Shown here: piece by piece, positions 18,175-26,094 of the stretch
How positions within the stretch are numbered: position 1 is the first letter of the stretch
Layout of the letters: every line of letters starts with the position of its first letter
DNA from: CAWCDJ01 sp963836015
Lineage (GTDB): Bacteria; Acidobacteriota; Terriglobia; Bryobacterales; Bryobacteraceae
Direction: 5' to 3'
NCBI GenBank assembly: GCA_963836015.1
Contig: CAWIIF010000011.1
Location: 1 to 64,000, forward strand
Length of the DNA: 64,000 bases
Made by a program: the position numbers and the translations under genes
Notes under the pieces: generated by a model
What the model was told of the DNA's origin: nothing
The model's database searches: none
What the model saw: the letters and a program-made list of their open reading frames with translations, nothing else

Positions 18175-20349
18175 TCAGCGCTTCTGGAATACCACCACGC
18201 CGAGCGGCGGCAGGTTGACTGCGATACTGTGCTTGCGGTCGTGCTTGGGCACGGGCCGGGACGAGACCACTCCCCCGCTGCCGAAATTCGAACCGCCGAA
18301 GACCTCCGCATCGGTGTTCAGGATCTCCAGATAGAAGCCTTCCTCCGGCACACCGAATTCATACCGCGGCCGCGCCACCGGTGTGAAGTTACAGCAGACC
18401 AGGAGGAAGTCCGAGGGATCCTCGGCGCGCCGCAGGAAGGCGATCACGGAGTTTTCCACGTCGTGGAAATCCACCCACTCGAAGCCCGTGTAGTGGAAAT
18501 CCACCTGGTACAGCGCGGGGTTGGAGCGGTAGATCCGGTTCAGCTCGCGCATCAGGGTTTGCAGCTTGCGGTGGTAGTCGAATTGCAGCAGCTCCCAGCG
18601 CACGCCTGCGTTGTAGTTCCACTCTTCGCGCTGGCCGATATCCTGGCCCATGAAGAGCAGCTTCTTGCCCGGGTGCGTCCACATATATGCCAGGAAGGCG
18701 CGGACGTTGGCAAACTGCCGCCATTCGTCGCCCGGCATCTTGTTCACCAGCGATCCCTTGCCGTGCACCACTTCGTCATGCGAAACAGGCAGCACGAAAT
18801 TCTCGGTGAACGCGTAAAGCAGGCTGAAGGTGATGTGGTTGTGCTCGAACTTGCGGTAGACCGGGTCCTTCTCGAAGTAATCGAGCATGTCGTGCATCCA
18901 CCCCATGTTCCACTTCATCGTGAAACCGAGCCCGTTCAGGTAGACCGGCTTTGACACGCCGGGGAAGGCGGTGGATTCCTCGGCCACGGTAAACACGCCG
19001 GGCACCTGGTGCGCCAGCTCGTTGAACTGGCGCAGGAAGTCGATCGCCTCCAGGTTCTCGTTGCCGCCGTACTGATTGGGGATCCACTCGCCGGGCTGGC
19101 GCGAGTAATCCAGGTAGAGCATGGAGGCCACGGCATCCACGCGCAGTCCGTCGATGTGATATTCCTTCAGCCAGAAGAGCGCGTTCGAGATCAGGAAGGT
19201 GCGGACCTCGTTGCGCCCGTAGTTAAAGATGAGAGTGCCCCAGTCGCGGTGCTCCCCTTTGCGCGGGTCGGCGTGCTCGTAAAGCGCCGTGCCGTCGAAG
19301 AACACGGGGCCGTGCGCGTCCTTCGGGAAGTGCGCCGGCACCCAGTCTACGATCACGCCGATGCCCGCCTGGTGGCAGGCGTCCACGAAAAACTTGAAAT
19401 CGTCGGGCGTGCCGAAGCGCGAAGTGGGCGCATAGTACCCGATCACCTGGTAGCCCCACGAACCGGAGAAGGGATGCTCCATGGGCGGCAGCAGCTCGAG
19501 GTGCGTATAGCCCATGATCCGCGCGTATTCCACCAGCTTGACCGCCATTTCGCGATACGTCAGCGGCTGCCCTTGCGGTCCGCGCATCCACGATTCGAGG
19601 TGGACCTCGTAAGTCGAAATGGGCGAGCGTAGCCAGTCCACCTTGCCGCGCGCCTCCATCCACTGCGCGTCTTCCCACTGATATTTGTGGATGTCCCAGA
19701 CTCGCGAAGCCGATTTCGGCGGCATTTCGCAGTAGAACGCGTATGGATCGGCCTTGAGCTGTTGATAGCCCGCGAAGCGCGAGCGGACGTGGTACTTGTA
19801 CGCGGCGCCTTCGCCCATCCCCGGAACGAAGAGCTCCCACACACCGCTGTTGCGCCGCCGCATGGGGTGGCGCCGGATATCCCAATCGTTGAATTCGCCG
19901 GCCAGCGTGACACTCTCGGCATTCGGCGCCCACACGGCGAAGCGCACTCCGGAGACGCCCGCGGATTCCGTCAGATGCGCGCCGAGGGCGTGCCAGGCCT
20001 CGTGCAGCGTGCCTTCGGCGTGCAGGTACAGGTCGGTGTCGGAGAGCTGCGGGCCGTAGCGGTAGGGATCGTCGATTTCGACTTCCTCGCCGATCCACAG
20101 CTTGGCGAGAATCCGGTAGCCGGTGGGCTCGCCCGCCAGCGCGGCGCAGAAGAAACCCTGCGCATGCCGCTTCTGCATCTCCACCCGCTGGCCGCCGGTT
20201 ACGACGGCGGCGGATTCGGCCTGGGGCAGAAACGCCCGCACCTCCCAGCGCGCCTGTTTGCCCCTTTTGCGGACACTATGCGGTCCGAGGATGCGGAATG
20301 CATCGCCGTGGTATCCGCCGACAATCGATTCAATATCTTCAACGGTCAT
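18175..20349 (-). CDS. glgB: 1,4-alpha-glucan branching enzyme
   Basis: 724 residues, the usual length for GlgB. An N-terminal carbohydrate-binding module 48 pair (VRFAVWAPNAESVTLAGEFN at about residue 135) leads into a GH13 barrel. Catalytic motifs are visible: VIVDWVPAHFPKD, GLRVDAVASMLY (Asp nucleophile), TVAEESTAFPGV (Glu acid/base) and LPVSHDEVVHGKGS (second Asp). It transfers alpha-1,4 chains to make alpha-1,6 branches in glycogen. No glgA, glgC or glgP is in the window. It is the first gene of a probable two-gene unit with the flavoprotein. It is divergent from the deaminase gene with only 19 bp between start codons. Confidence 0.97.
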   Translation of the reverse strand: MTVEDIESIVGGYHGDAFRILGPHSVRKRGKQARWEVRAFLPQAESAAVVTGGQRVEMQKRHAQGFFCAALAGEPTGYRILAKLWIGEEVEIDDPYRYGPQLSDTDLYLHAEGTLHEAWHALGAHLTESAGVSGVRFAVWAPNAESVTLAGEFNDWDIRRHPMRRRNSGVWELFVPGMGEGAAYKYHVRSRFAGYQQLKADPYAFYCEMPPKSASRVWDIHKYQWEDAQWMEARGKVDWLRSPISTYEVHLESWMRGPQGQPLTYREMAVKLVEYARIMGYTHLELLPPMEHPFSGSWGYQVIGYYAPTSRFGTPDDFKFFVDACHQAGIGVIVDWVPAHFPKDAHGPVFFDGTALYEHADPRKGEHRDWGTLIFNYGRNEVRTFLISNALFWLKEYHIDGLRVDAVASMLYLDYSRQPGEWIPNQYGGNENLEAIDFLRQFNELAHQVPGVFTVAEESTAFPGVSKPVYLNGLGFTMKWNMGWMHDMLDYFEKDPVYRKFEHNHITFSLLYAFTENFVLPVSHDEVVHGKGSLVNKMPGDEWRQFANVRAFLAYMWTHPGKKLLFMGQDIGQREEWNYNAGVRWELLQFDYHRKLQTLMRELNRIYRSNPALYQVDFHYTGFEWVDFHDVENSVIAFLRRAEDPSDFLLVCCNFTPVARPRYEFGVPEEGFYLEILNTDAEVFGGSNFGSGGVVSSRPVPKHDRKHSIAVNLPPLGVVVFQKR

Positions 20350-20368
20350 GAGAGTCTAATAGACAAGT

Positions 20369-21322
20369 ATGGACGATTTCCTGCTGGAGATGCCCAAAGC
20401 CGAGCTGCATCTTCACCTCGAAGGATCGGTGGAGCCCGAGACGCTGCACGAGCTGGATCCCTCTACGCCGCTCGACGAGCTGCGCAGCCTCTATTCCTAT
20501 CATTCGTTCGACGACTTTCTCAAGACATTCGGCGAAGTGGGCAAGCGCCTGCGAGGCCCCGAGGATTACGCCCTGATTACGCGGAGGCTTCTGGAGCGGC
20601 TGGCGGCGCAAAACGTGACCTACGCGGAGATCATTCTGGCGGCCGGGGTGGTGCTGTGGAAGCAGCATGAGTTCGCGCCGATCTTCGACGCCGTACGCGA
20701 GGCCGCCGCTGGATCCCCCGTCGAAGTGCTGTGGATTCTCGACGCCGTCCGCCAGTTCGGCGCGGACCACGTGATGCAAGTGGCCGAACTGGCAGCCGGG
20801 CGCGTGGACCAGGGAGTCGTAGCCTTCGGCATCGGCGGCAGCGAAGAGCGCGGCCCGGCCGAATGGTTCGGCGAAGCCTTCGCGTTGGCGCGGCGCGCCG
20901 GCCTGCGGCTTACCGCCCACGCCGGCGAGGGCACCAGCGCGCGGTCCGTCTGGGCCGCGCTCGAACTGGGCGCGGAACGCATCGGGCACGGAATCTCCTC
21001 GATCGAGGATCCGGCGCTGGTCCGCCACCTCCGCGATCACGCTATCCCCCTCGAAATCTGCGTGACCAGCAATCTGGTGACGGGCGTGGTGAAGCGCCTG
21101 GAGGACCACCCGCTGCGCCGCTTATACGACGCCGGCGTCCCGATCGTGCTCAGTACCGACGATCCCGCGATGTTCCGCTGCACGCTGATAGGGGAGTATC
21201 GGCTGGCCGCGCAGGCCTTCGGATTCACCGGGTCCGACCTGCGCGGAATCGCCGAGAACGGATTCCGGTTCGCGTTCCACCACCAAAAAGGGGACAGACG
21301 CATTAATTCTCGAAATCAATAA
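20369..21322 (+). CDS. Adenosine deaminase-family metal-dependent hydrolase, C-terminus altered
   Basis: 317 residues of the adenosine/aminodeoxyfutalosine deaminase group. All zinc and catalytic motifs are present: AELHLHLEGS (HxH), LTAHAGEGTSA (His and Glu), ERIGHGISS (His) and LSTDDPAMF (Asp pair). It hydrolyses an adenine-type amino group in the cytoplasm, either in purine salvage or in the futalosine menaquinone route; sequence alone does not decide. The last residues (KGDRRINSRNQ) and the stop codon are encoded by an inverted-repeat element that starts at 21286, so the native C-terminus has been replaced. An alternative start at MPKAEL (20390) exists. Confidence 0.9.
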   Translation: MDDFLLEMPKAELHLHLEGSVEPETLHELDPSTPLDELRSLYSYHSFDDFLKTFGEVGKRLRGPEDYALITRRLLERLAAQNVTYAEIILAAGVVLWKQHEFAPIFDAVREAAAGSPVEVLWILDAVRQFGADHVMQVAELAAGRVDQGVVAFGIGGSEERGPAEWFGEAFALARRAGLRLTAHAGEGTSARSVWAALELGAERIGHGISSIEDPALVRHLRDHAIPLEICVTSNLVTGVVKRLEDHPLRRLYDAGVPIVLSTDDPAMFRCTLIGEYRLAAQAFGFTGSDLRGIAENGFRFAFHHQKGDRRINSRNQ

Positions 21323-21368
21323 AACGCGTCCGCCGCCCTTTATCTGGAAAATGCGTCTGTCCCCTTTT
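21286..21368. repeat. REP-like inverted repeat with 19-bp perfect arms
   Basis: The arm at 21286-21304 (AAAAGGGGACAGACGCATT) is repeated in inverted orientation at 21350-21368, with a 45-bp centre. It overlaps the 3-prime ends of two convergent genes and supplies the stop codon and last codons of both. The layout fits a mobile palindromic element (REP/BIME-like, moved in trans). No transposase is in the window. It could also act as a bidirectional terminator. Confidence 0.85.
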
Positions 21369-21708
21369 CGGCCATCGCCTTCCAGCCGTCCTCGTCGTGG
21401 CCGATGCTCAGTTGCTTGCCGCCCCGAACCAGCGGCAGCCGCAGCAGCTTCGGCTCCCTTTCGATCTTCGCCAGCAGCTCCGCGTCGGACATCTTGAGAT
21501 ATTTAAGTCCGGCATCGATGTATGCCTTGCCTTCCTGATCGAGCAGCCCGGCCAGGCCGAAGCGATCGACGAACCGCTTGATTTCGGCAGGAGCCATGGG
21601 CTTCTGCTTCAGATCCACCAGTTGAATGGGGATGCGGCGCTCTTTGAAAAATCGCTCGGCGGCGCGTGTTGCCGCCGAGTTCTTCAGACCGAAAATCTGG
21701 ATGTTCAC
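21340..21708 (-). CDS. ArsC/Spx-family thioredoxin-fold protein lacking the active-site cysteine
   Basis: 122 residues. The fold signature of ArsC-family proteins is clear: IQIFGLKNSAATRAAERFF at the N-terminus, IQLVDLKQKPMAPAEIKRF, and KLLRLPLVRGGKQLSIG (the conserved cis-Pro region). The position of the catalytic Cys in the CxxC/CS motif is occupied by Asn-Ser (KNSAAT), and no Cys occurs in the protein. It is therefore unlikely to be an arsenate reductase. The last residues (about EKGTDAFSR) come from the inverted repeat at 21286-21368. It lies seven bases after bcp, so it is probably in the same operon. Confidence 0.82.
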   Translation of the reverse strand: MNIQIFGLKNSAATRAAERFFKERRIPIQLVDLKQKPMAPAEIKRFVDRFGLAGLLDQEGKAYIDAGLKYLKMSDAELLAKIEREPKLLRLPLVRGGKQLSIGHDEDGWKAMAEKGTDAFSR

Positions 21709-21715
21709 CGACGCC

Positions 21716-22168
21716 CTACAGCTCCGCCAGGACCTCAGCCGCGTGCCCGGCCGCTTTCACCTTGGCGTAGATCTTCTCGATCCGGCCGTCCGGGCCGATC
21801 ACAAAGGTGCTGCGCTCGATGCCCATCGTCTTCTTGCCGTACATGGTCTTCTCTTTCCAGACGCCGAAGGCCTGCGCCGCCGCCTTATCCGGGTCGGCCA
21901 GCAGCGTAAAGGGCAGAGTGTACTTGTCTTTGAACTTGGCCTGCGCCGCGGATTTATCCGGAGAGATGCCCACCACGGAGACGCCCTTCTTGCCGTAATC
22001 CCGGATGCTGTCGCGAAACTCGCACGCCTCGACCGTGCATCCCGGAGTATCGGCCTTGGGGTAGAAGTAAAGAACTACCCGCTTGCCTTTCAGGTCCGAC
22101 AGACGGAACTCCTCGCCGGTGTCCGTCTGAAGCTCGATGTCGGGCGCCTGGTCGCCTTCCTTCAACAT
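21716..22168 (-). CDS. bcp: Thioredoxin-dependent thiol peroxidase (Bcp/PrxQ)
   Basis: 150 residues, typical for the family. The peroxidatic motif YPKADTPGCTVEACEF contains the catalytic Cys and the PrxQ resolving-type Cys five residues later. It reduces hydrogen peroxide and organic peroxides in the cytoplasm with thioredoxin. The ATG at 22168 overlaps the last codons of gatB (ATGTTGA), which suggests translational coupling. A GGGGGAGA ribosome site lies inside the end of gatB. The open frame continues upstream through gatB because of a frameshift there, but the native start is this ATG. Confidence 0.95.
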   Translation of the reverse strand: MLKEGDQAPDIELQTDTGEEFRLSDLKGKRVVLYFYPKADTPGCTVEACEFRDSIRDYGKKGVSVVGISPDKSAAQAKFKDKYTLPFTLLADPDKAAAQAFGVWKEKTMYGKKTMGIERSTFVIGPDGRIEKIYAKVKAAGHAAEVLAEL

Positions 22169-23656
22169 GTTTCTCCCCCTTGGAGCCTGCCCTTCAGCAG
22201 GTCCGTCACCACCGTCACATTGGCCTGGCCGCGGGTTGCACGCATCGCCTGTCCCACCAGAAAATTGAGGACCGTCGTCTTGCCCCCGCGATACTGCTCC
22301 ACCTGCTTGGGGTTCATCGCGATCACCTCGTCGATCACTTTCTCGAGCGCGCCGGTGTCGCTGATCTGTTTCAGCCCTTCCTTCTCCAGAATGACAGCAG
22401 CCGGCGCCCCGGTGGTAAACATTTTCGGGAATATCTGCTTGGCGAGCTTGCCGGAGATCTCCCCCTCGGCGATGCGCCTCACCAGATCGCCCAGATTCTC
22501 CGCACTCACAGGCGATTCCCCGATCTCCTTGCCCTCCGCTTTGAGCAGGCCCATCAGGTCGCCCATCACCCAGTTGGCGGCGGTCTTGGGATCTCCCGAA
22601 ACGCGCGCAGCGGTCTCGAAGTATTCGCTCGCGGCGCGGGTGGCGGTAAGGACCTCGGCGTCGTACTCGCGCAGCCCGAACTCCGTCGGTGAAGCGCGCC
22701 CGCTTGTGCGCCGGCAATTCGGGCATCGCCGAGCGAATGGCCCCCATCCACGCCTCGCTCACGCGCAGCGGCACCAGGTCCGGCTCGGGAAAGTACCGGT
22801 AGTCGTGCGCGTCTTCCTTGCTGCGCATGCCGAAGGTCTCGCCCAGGTCGGGGTTATAGAGCCGCGTTTCCTGGATCACCCGGCCGCCCCTTTCGAGGAG
22901 CGCCACCTGGCGCGCGATCTCGTAATCCAGCGCCTGCTTCAGGAAGCGGAACGAATTGAGGTTCTTCACTTCGGCCTTGGTGCCGAACTTCTCGGCGCCG
23001 CGCAGCCGCACCGAGACGTTGGCGTCGCACCGCAGGTGCCCTTTTTCCATGTCGCAGGTGGAGACTTCCACGAACTGCAGCACCTGCTTCAGCTCGGTCA
23101 GGTAGGCGTACGCCTCGTCGGAGCTGCGCAGGTCGGGCTCGCTGACGATTTCGATCAGCGGCGTGCCGGAGCGGTTCAAGTCTACGTAAGAGTAGCGGTC
23201 GGAATCGCGGAAGCCGTCGTGGATGCTCTTGCCGGCGTCGTCTTCCATGTGGACGCGCGTGATGCCGATGCGCTTTTGCTTGCCTTCCACCACGATGTCC
23301 GCGTATCCCTGCTCGGCCAGCGGCTCATCGTACTGCGAGATCTGGTAGCCCTTGGGCAGGTCGGGGTAGAAATAGTTCTTTCGGGCAAAGCGCGACGCCG
23401 CGCGGATGCGGCAGTTCAACGCAATCCCGGCCTTCACGGCCAGTTCCACGGCGCCATGGTTCAGCACCGGCAGCGCTCCCGGCAGTCCCAGGCAGACCGG
23501 ACAGACATTCGTATTGGGCGGAGCGCCGAAGCTGGTCGGACAACCGCAGAAGATCTTGGTCGCGGTGGCCAGTTGCACGTGGACTTCGAGCCCGATGACA
23601 GGCTCGTAGCGCGCGATCGCCTCGGGCGTCGCCAGGTCGATGGCGGATGTCGACAT
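22162..23656 (-). CDS. gatB: Aspartyl/glutamyl-tRNA amidotransferase subunit B, frameshifted
   Basis: GatB transfers ammonia onto misacylated Glu-tRNA(Gln) or Asp-tRNA(Asn) in the GatCAB complex. Motifs YEPVIGLEVHVQL and CGCPTSFGAPPNTNVCPVC (zinc cysteines) mark the N-terminal domain. The reading frame is intact to about residue 323 (ARFTD). The continuation EFGLREYDAEVLTAT and the YqeY/tail domain then lie in another frame, ending at 22162. A single extra base in the GG at 22683-22684 (minus-strand GACGGAG) explains this. The gene is normally essential wherever Gln- or Asn-tRNA is made by transamidation, so a sequencing error is the simplest explanation. gatA and gatC are not in the window. 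First large gene of the gatB-bcp-arsC-like operon. Confidence 0.93.
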
Positions 23657-23665
23657 GTTCTCCTA

Positions 23666-24082
23666 TTATGGCGCGGTGGGGCTGGGCTTGGGACCAAGAC
23701 GCTCCTCGATCGCGCGCACGAATTGCTTCAGCGCCTGGCGATCGGCATCCTGCCACTTCACTACCACGAAATAGTTCCGTGCGTAAAAAAACACCGTGTC
23801 GGCCGAGGGCCGCCAGCGCTGCGCCAGGTCGAGCGCGACCCCCGGGGAGCTCAGTTGGTACAGCCGCGCCTCGAGCTTGCCCGGGCCCTCGTAGGACGCG
23901 CTCTCCACGCGGTCGATGGCCGTGCGGGGCACCGGGTCGGGCGCCTCCGAAGCGGAGAGGGTGCCGAGCGCGGTGCGGTGCCAGACGCCCGCCACGGTTT
24001 CCGTGAAGAGGTCCGGCGGAGGCTCGGGCTTGCGGCATGCGGCGAACAACAGCGGGAATAGCAGCCATTTACGGCGCGTCAT
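23666..24082 (-). CDS. Small predicted lipoprotein of unknown function
   Basis: 138 residues from ATG 24082 (MTRRKWLLFPLLFAACRK). A short basic start, a hydrophobic core and LFAAC give a lipobox-type cleavage site with Cys at about residue 15, so it is probably anchored to a membrane. The mature part shows WHRTALG, an alpha/beta-looking segment and SADTVFFYARNYFVVVKW, but I do not recognise a family. It ends nine bases before gatB on the same strand and may be co-transcribed. An upstream in-frame extension to 24178 runs across the promoter of the divergent small membrane gene and is rejected. Confidence 0.65.
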   Translation of the reverse strand: MTRRKWLLFPLLFAACRKPEPPPDLFTETVAGVWHRTALGTLSASEAPDPVPRTAIDRVESASYEGPGKLEARLYQLSSPGVALDLAQRWRPSADTVFFYARNYFVVVKWQDADRQALKQFVRAIEERLGPKPSPTAP

Positions 24083-24121
24083 CAAGTCGATTCTGACACG
24101 CCCGGTGTTACCATCGCACTT

Positions 24122-24268
24122 ATGGCGAAGTTCCGGCCGGCACGAGGAAGAAAATCCAACGCCGCGCGCCCGCCGCAAGGCGCGGTCGCCTGCGTGGTCT
24201 TCGTCGTCTTCGGCATGCTACTGGTCATGTTGTTTTTATATTTTGTGATGCGAAATGCGAACGGATAA
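24122..24268 (+). CDS. Small single-pass membrane protein overlapping rph
   Basis: 48 residues. The N-terminus is basic (MAKFRPARGRKSN), followed by one hydrophobic helix (ACVVFVVFGMLLVMLFLYFV, residues 23-42) and the short tail MRNANG. The last 14 bases overlap the start of rph in another frame, so the two are likely translationally coupled. The charge pattern predicts the N-terminus in the cytoplasm. Function unknown; the frame could be chance, but the gene-like start position, clean membrane helix and overlap argue for a real product. Confidence 0.5.
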   Translation: MAKFRPARGRKSNAARPPQGAVACVVFVVFGMLLVMLFLYFVMRNANG

Positions 24269-24971
24269 CCGCCAGCCCGGCGAAATGCGTCCCGTCCAGA
24301 TCGAGACGGGTGTACTGTTGACCGCGGAGGGATCCGCGCTGATTAAGGTCGGAAGCACGCAGGTCCTGTGCGCGGCCTCGGTGGAAGACACGGTGCCTCC
24401 GTTCCTTCGTAACTCCGGGAAAGGATGGGTCACCGCGGAGTATTCCATGCTTCCCCGCGCCACCGCCAAGCGCACCCCCCGCGAAGTGACCAAGGGCCGC
24501 CCCTCGGGCCGTACCCACGAGATCCAGCGGCTGATCGGGCGCTGCATGCGGTCGATCGTCGATACCGCCGCGCTCGGCGAGCGCACCGTGATCGTGGATT
24601 GCGACGTGCTTCAGGCCGATGGCGGCACGCGCACCGCATCCATTACCGGCGCTTATGTGGCTCTCGCCCTGGCGCTGCGGCAGCTCGTACACTACGGCGC
24701 CCTGCGGTCCCTGCCGATTCGCGATTCGGTGGCGGCTACCAGCGTGGGTCTGGTGCGCGGCGTGCCCATGCTCGACCTCTGCTACGAAGAGGATTCGCAG
24801 GCCGACGTCGATATGAACGTGGTCATGACCGGCGCCGGCAGTTTCGTGGAGGTGCAGGCCACCGCCGAGCACACGCCGTTCGACGACGCGCAAATGGCCC
24901 GCCTGGTCGAACTGGCGCGCGCCGGGATCGTCACCCTGGTGGACGTTCAGAAGAAGGCGCTCGCGTCTTGA
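24255..24971 (+). CDS. rph: Ribonuclease PH
   Basis: 238 residues, the normal length. The sequence opens with MRTDNRQPGEMRPVQIETG and contains SVEDTVPPFLR, GWVTAEYSMLPRAT and VDCDVLQADGGTRTASITGA, all strongly conserved in RNase PH. It is a phosphorolytic 3-prime exonuclease that trims tRNA precursors in a hexameric ring. The gene begins inside the small membrane-protein gene, and its TGA overlaps the TTG start of rdgB, so the three form an operon. The rph-rdgB pairing is common in bacteria. Confidence 0.97.
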   Translation: MRTDNRQPGEMRPVQIETGVLLTAEGSALIKVGSTQVLCAASVEDTVPPFLRNSGKGWVTAEYSMLPRATAKRTPREVTKGRPSGRTHEIQRLIGRCMRSIVDTAALGERTVIVDCDVLQADGGTRTASITGAYVALALALRQLVHYGALRSLPIRDSVAATSVGLVRGVPMLDLCYEEDSQADVDMNVVMTGAGSFVEVQATAEHTPFDDAQMARLVELARAGIVTLVDVQKKALAS

Positions 24972-25549
24972 TCCGGCTCTACTGCGCTACCGGGAATCCG
25001 GGAAAGCTGCGCGAGTTCCGCCTGGCGGCCGGGCACGCCCCGGTGGATGTGGAGCTGATGCCCGGCTTCCGGGAACTCCCGGCGTGTATCGAAGACGGCG
25101 CCACCTTCGAAGAAAACGCCATCCTCAAGGCGCGGCACTACGGCCGGCACGTCTCCGGGATGCTGTTTGCGGACGACTCGGGCCTGGAGGTGGACGCTCT
25201 GGCCGGCGCACCCGGCGTCTACTCCGCCCGCTTCTCCGGGCCGGGCGCCACCGACCGGAGCAACAATCGCCTGCTGCTGGACAAGCTCCGCGGCGTGGAA
25301 GACCGCACGGCGCGATTCGTATGCGTGATCGCACTGGTCGAAAACGGCGAGCTGCGCGGGACATACCGGGGGGCTGTCGAAGGCCGCATTATCGACGAGG
25401 CGCGCGGCGCGGCCGGATTCGGCTACGATCCCCTGTTCTACTACCCGCCGTTCGGTTGCACCTTCGGAGAAGCCGACGACGTGCGAAAGTTCTCCGTCAG
25501 CCACCGGGGCCAGGCCCTGCGGCATATGCTGGCCGCAATCGCTCCTTAG
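24968..25549 (+). CDS. rdgB: Non-canonical purine NTP pyrophosphatase (ITP/XTP)
   Basis: 193 residues from TTG 24968, which overlaps the rph stop as TTGA. Family motifs include CATGNPGKLREF at the N-terminus, TFEENAILKARHY, FADDSGLEVDALAGAPGVYS, and GFGYDPLFYYPPFG near the C-terminus. It hydrolyses dITP and XTP to keep deaminated purines out of nucleic acids. A longer in-frame extension inside rph is antisense to nothing but lacks family similarity and is rejected. No other start gives the full N-terminal motif. Confidence 0.95.
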   Translation: MIRLYCATGNPGKLREFRLAAGHAPVDVELMPGFRELPACIEDGATFEENAILKARHYGRHVSGMLFADDSGLEVDALAGAPGVYSARFSGPGATDRSNNRLLLDKLRGVEDRTARFVCVIALVENGELRGTYRGAVEGRIIDEARGAAGFGYDPLFYYPPFGCTFGEADDVRKFSVSHRGQALRHMLAAIAP

Positions 25550-25557
25550 TGGCGCAC

Positions 25558-26025
25558 TTACACCGGCCGGTTGTTCCTCCGGTCCGCCGCGCGCTGGTCG
25601 AGTTTCAGCTTCAACGGCAGCAGCACACGCAGGGCGAACAGGTTCAGGCCGGCCAGCGTCGCGGCCATCACGTAGCGATCCTGCGCCACCGCCGCGCCGA
25701 CGACACCTGTGTTCCAGATGCTCGCGGCCGTAGCCGTGCCGTGCACGTTGCCTTCCGCCTTCAGGATGGCGCCGCCGCCGATGAAGCCGATTCCCGCCAC
25801 CAGGCCCTGGATGACCCGCGACTGCGCGTCGATATTGCTCTGATAGGCCGAGGTGCTGAGCAGCACGTACCCGCAGCTCGCCATCGCCACCAGCGGGAAC
25901 GTCCGGACCCCGATGGACTGCGCTTCCAGTTCGCGATGCCAGCCGACCGGCAGGGCCAGCGCATACGCCAGCAGCAGGCGGCCGATGTCGTGCCACTCCG
26001 CGCTCCAATTCACCGCGAATGTCAT
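25558..26025 (-). CDS. MgtC/SapB-family membrane protein
   Basis: 155 residues from ATG 26025. The start region and LLLAYALALPVGWHRELEAQS correspond to the conserved MgtC entry helix. FPLVAMASCGYVLLS, VIQGLVAGIGFIGGGAILK (the family's GIGFLGGG-type motif) and HGTATAASIWNTGVVGAAV follow. Four to five hydrophobic segments predict an inner-membrane protein. MgtC-type proteins influence magnesium homeostasis and, in pathogens, F-ATPase activity; the general function of the environmental branch is unclear. The long frame extending upstream to 27009 is antisense to the coiled-coil gene and is rejected. Convergent with rdgB, eight bases apart. Confidence 0.9.
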   Translation of the reverse strand: MTFAVNWSAEWHDIGRLLLAYALALPVGWHRELEAQSIGVRTFPLVAMASCGYVLLSTSAYQSNIDAQSRVIQGLVAGIGFIGGGAILKAEGNVHGTATAASIWNTGVVGAAVAQDRYVMAATLAGLNLFALRVLLPLKLKLDQRAADRRNNRPV

Positions 26026-26094
26026 ACGTGCGTTATACCACCGCGCGGCCCGGCCGCGAATTTCCTTTTCACCCTGAAACATTTCCTGTAGATT

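Noticed and set aside
16762..18954. 730-codon open frame antisense to the flavoprotein and glgB
   Set aside because: It spans the junction of two well-supported genes on the other strand and shows no recognisable domain.
21716..23656. Apparent GatB-Bcp fusion protein
   Set aside because: The middle part is out of frame; true GatB C-terminal sequence is in another frame and Bcp has its own start codon overlapping the gatB stop.
24425..24967. N-terminal extension of RdgB inside rph
   Set aside because: It has no family similarity and the overlap start TTGA at 24968 gives a normal-length enzyme.
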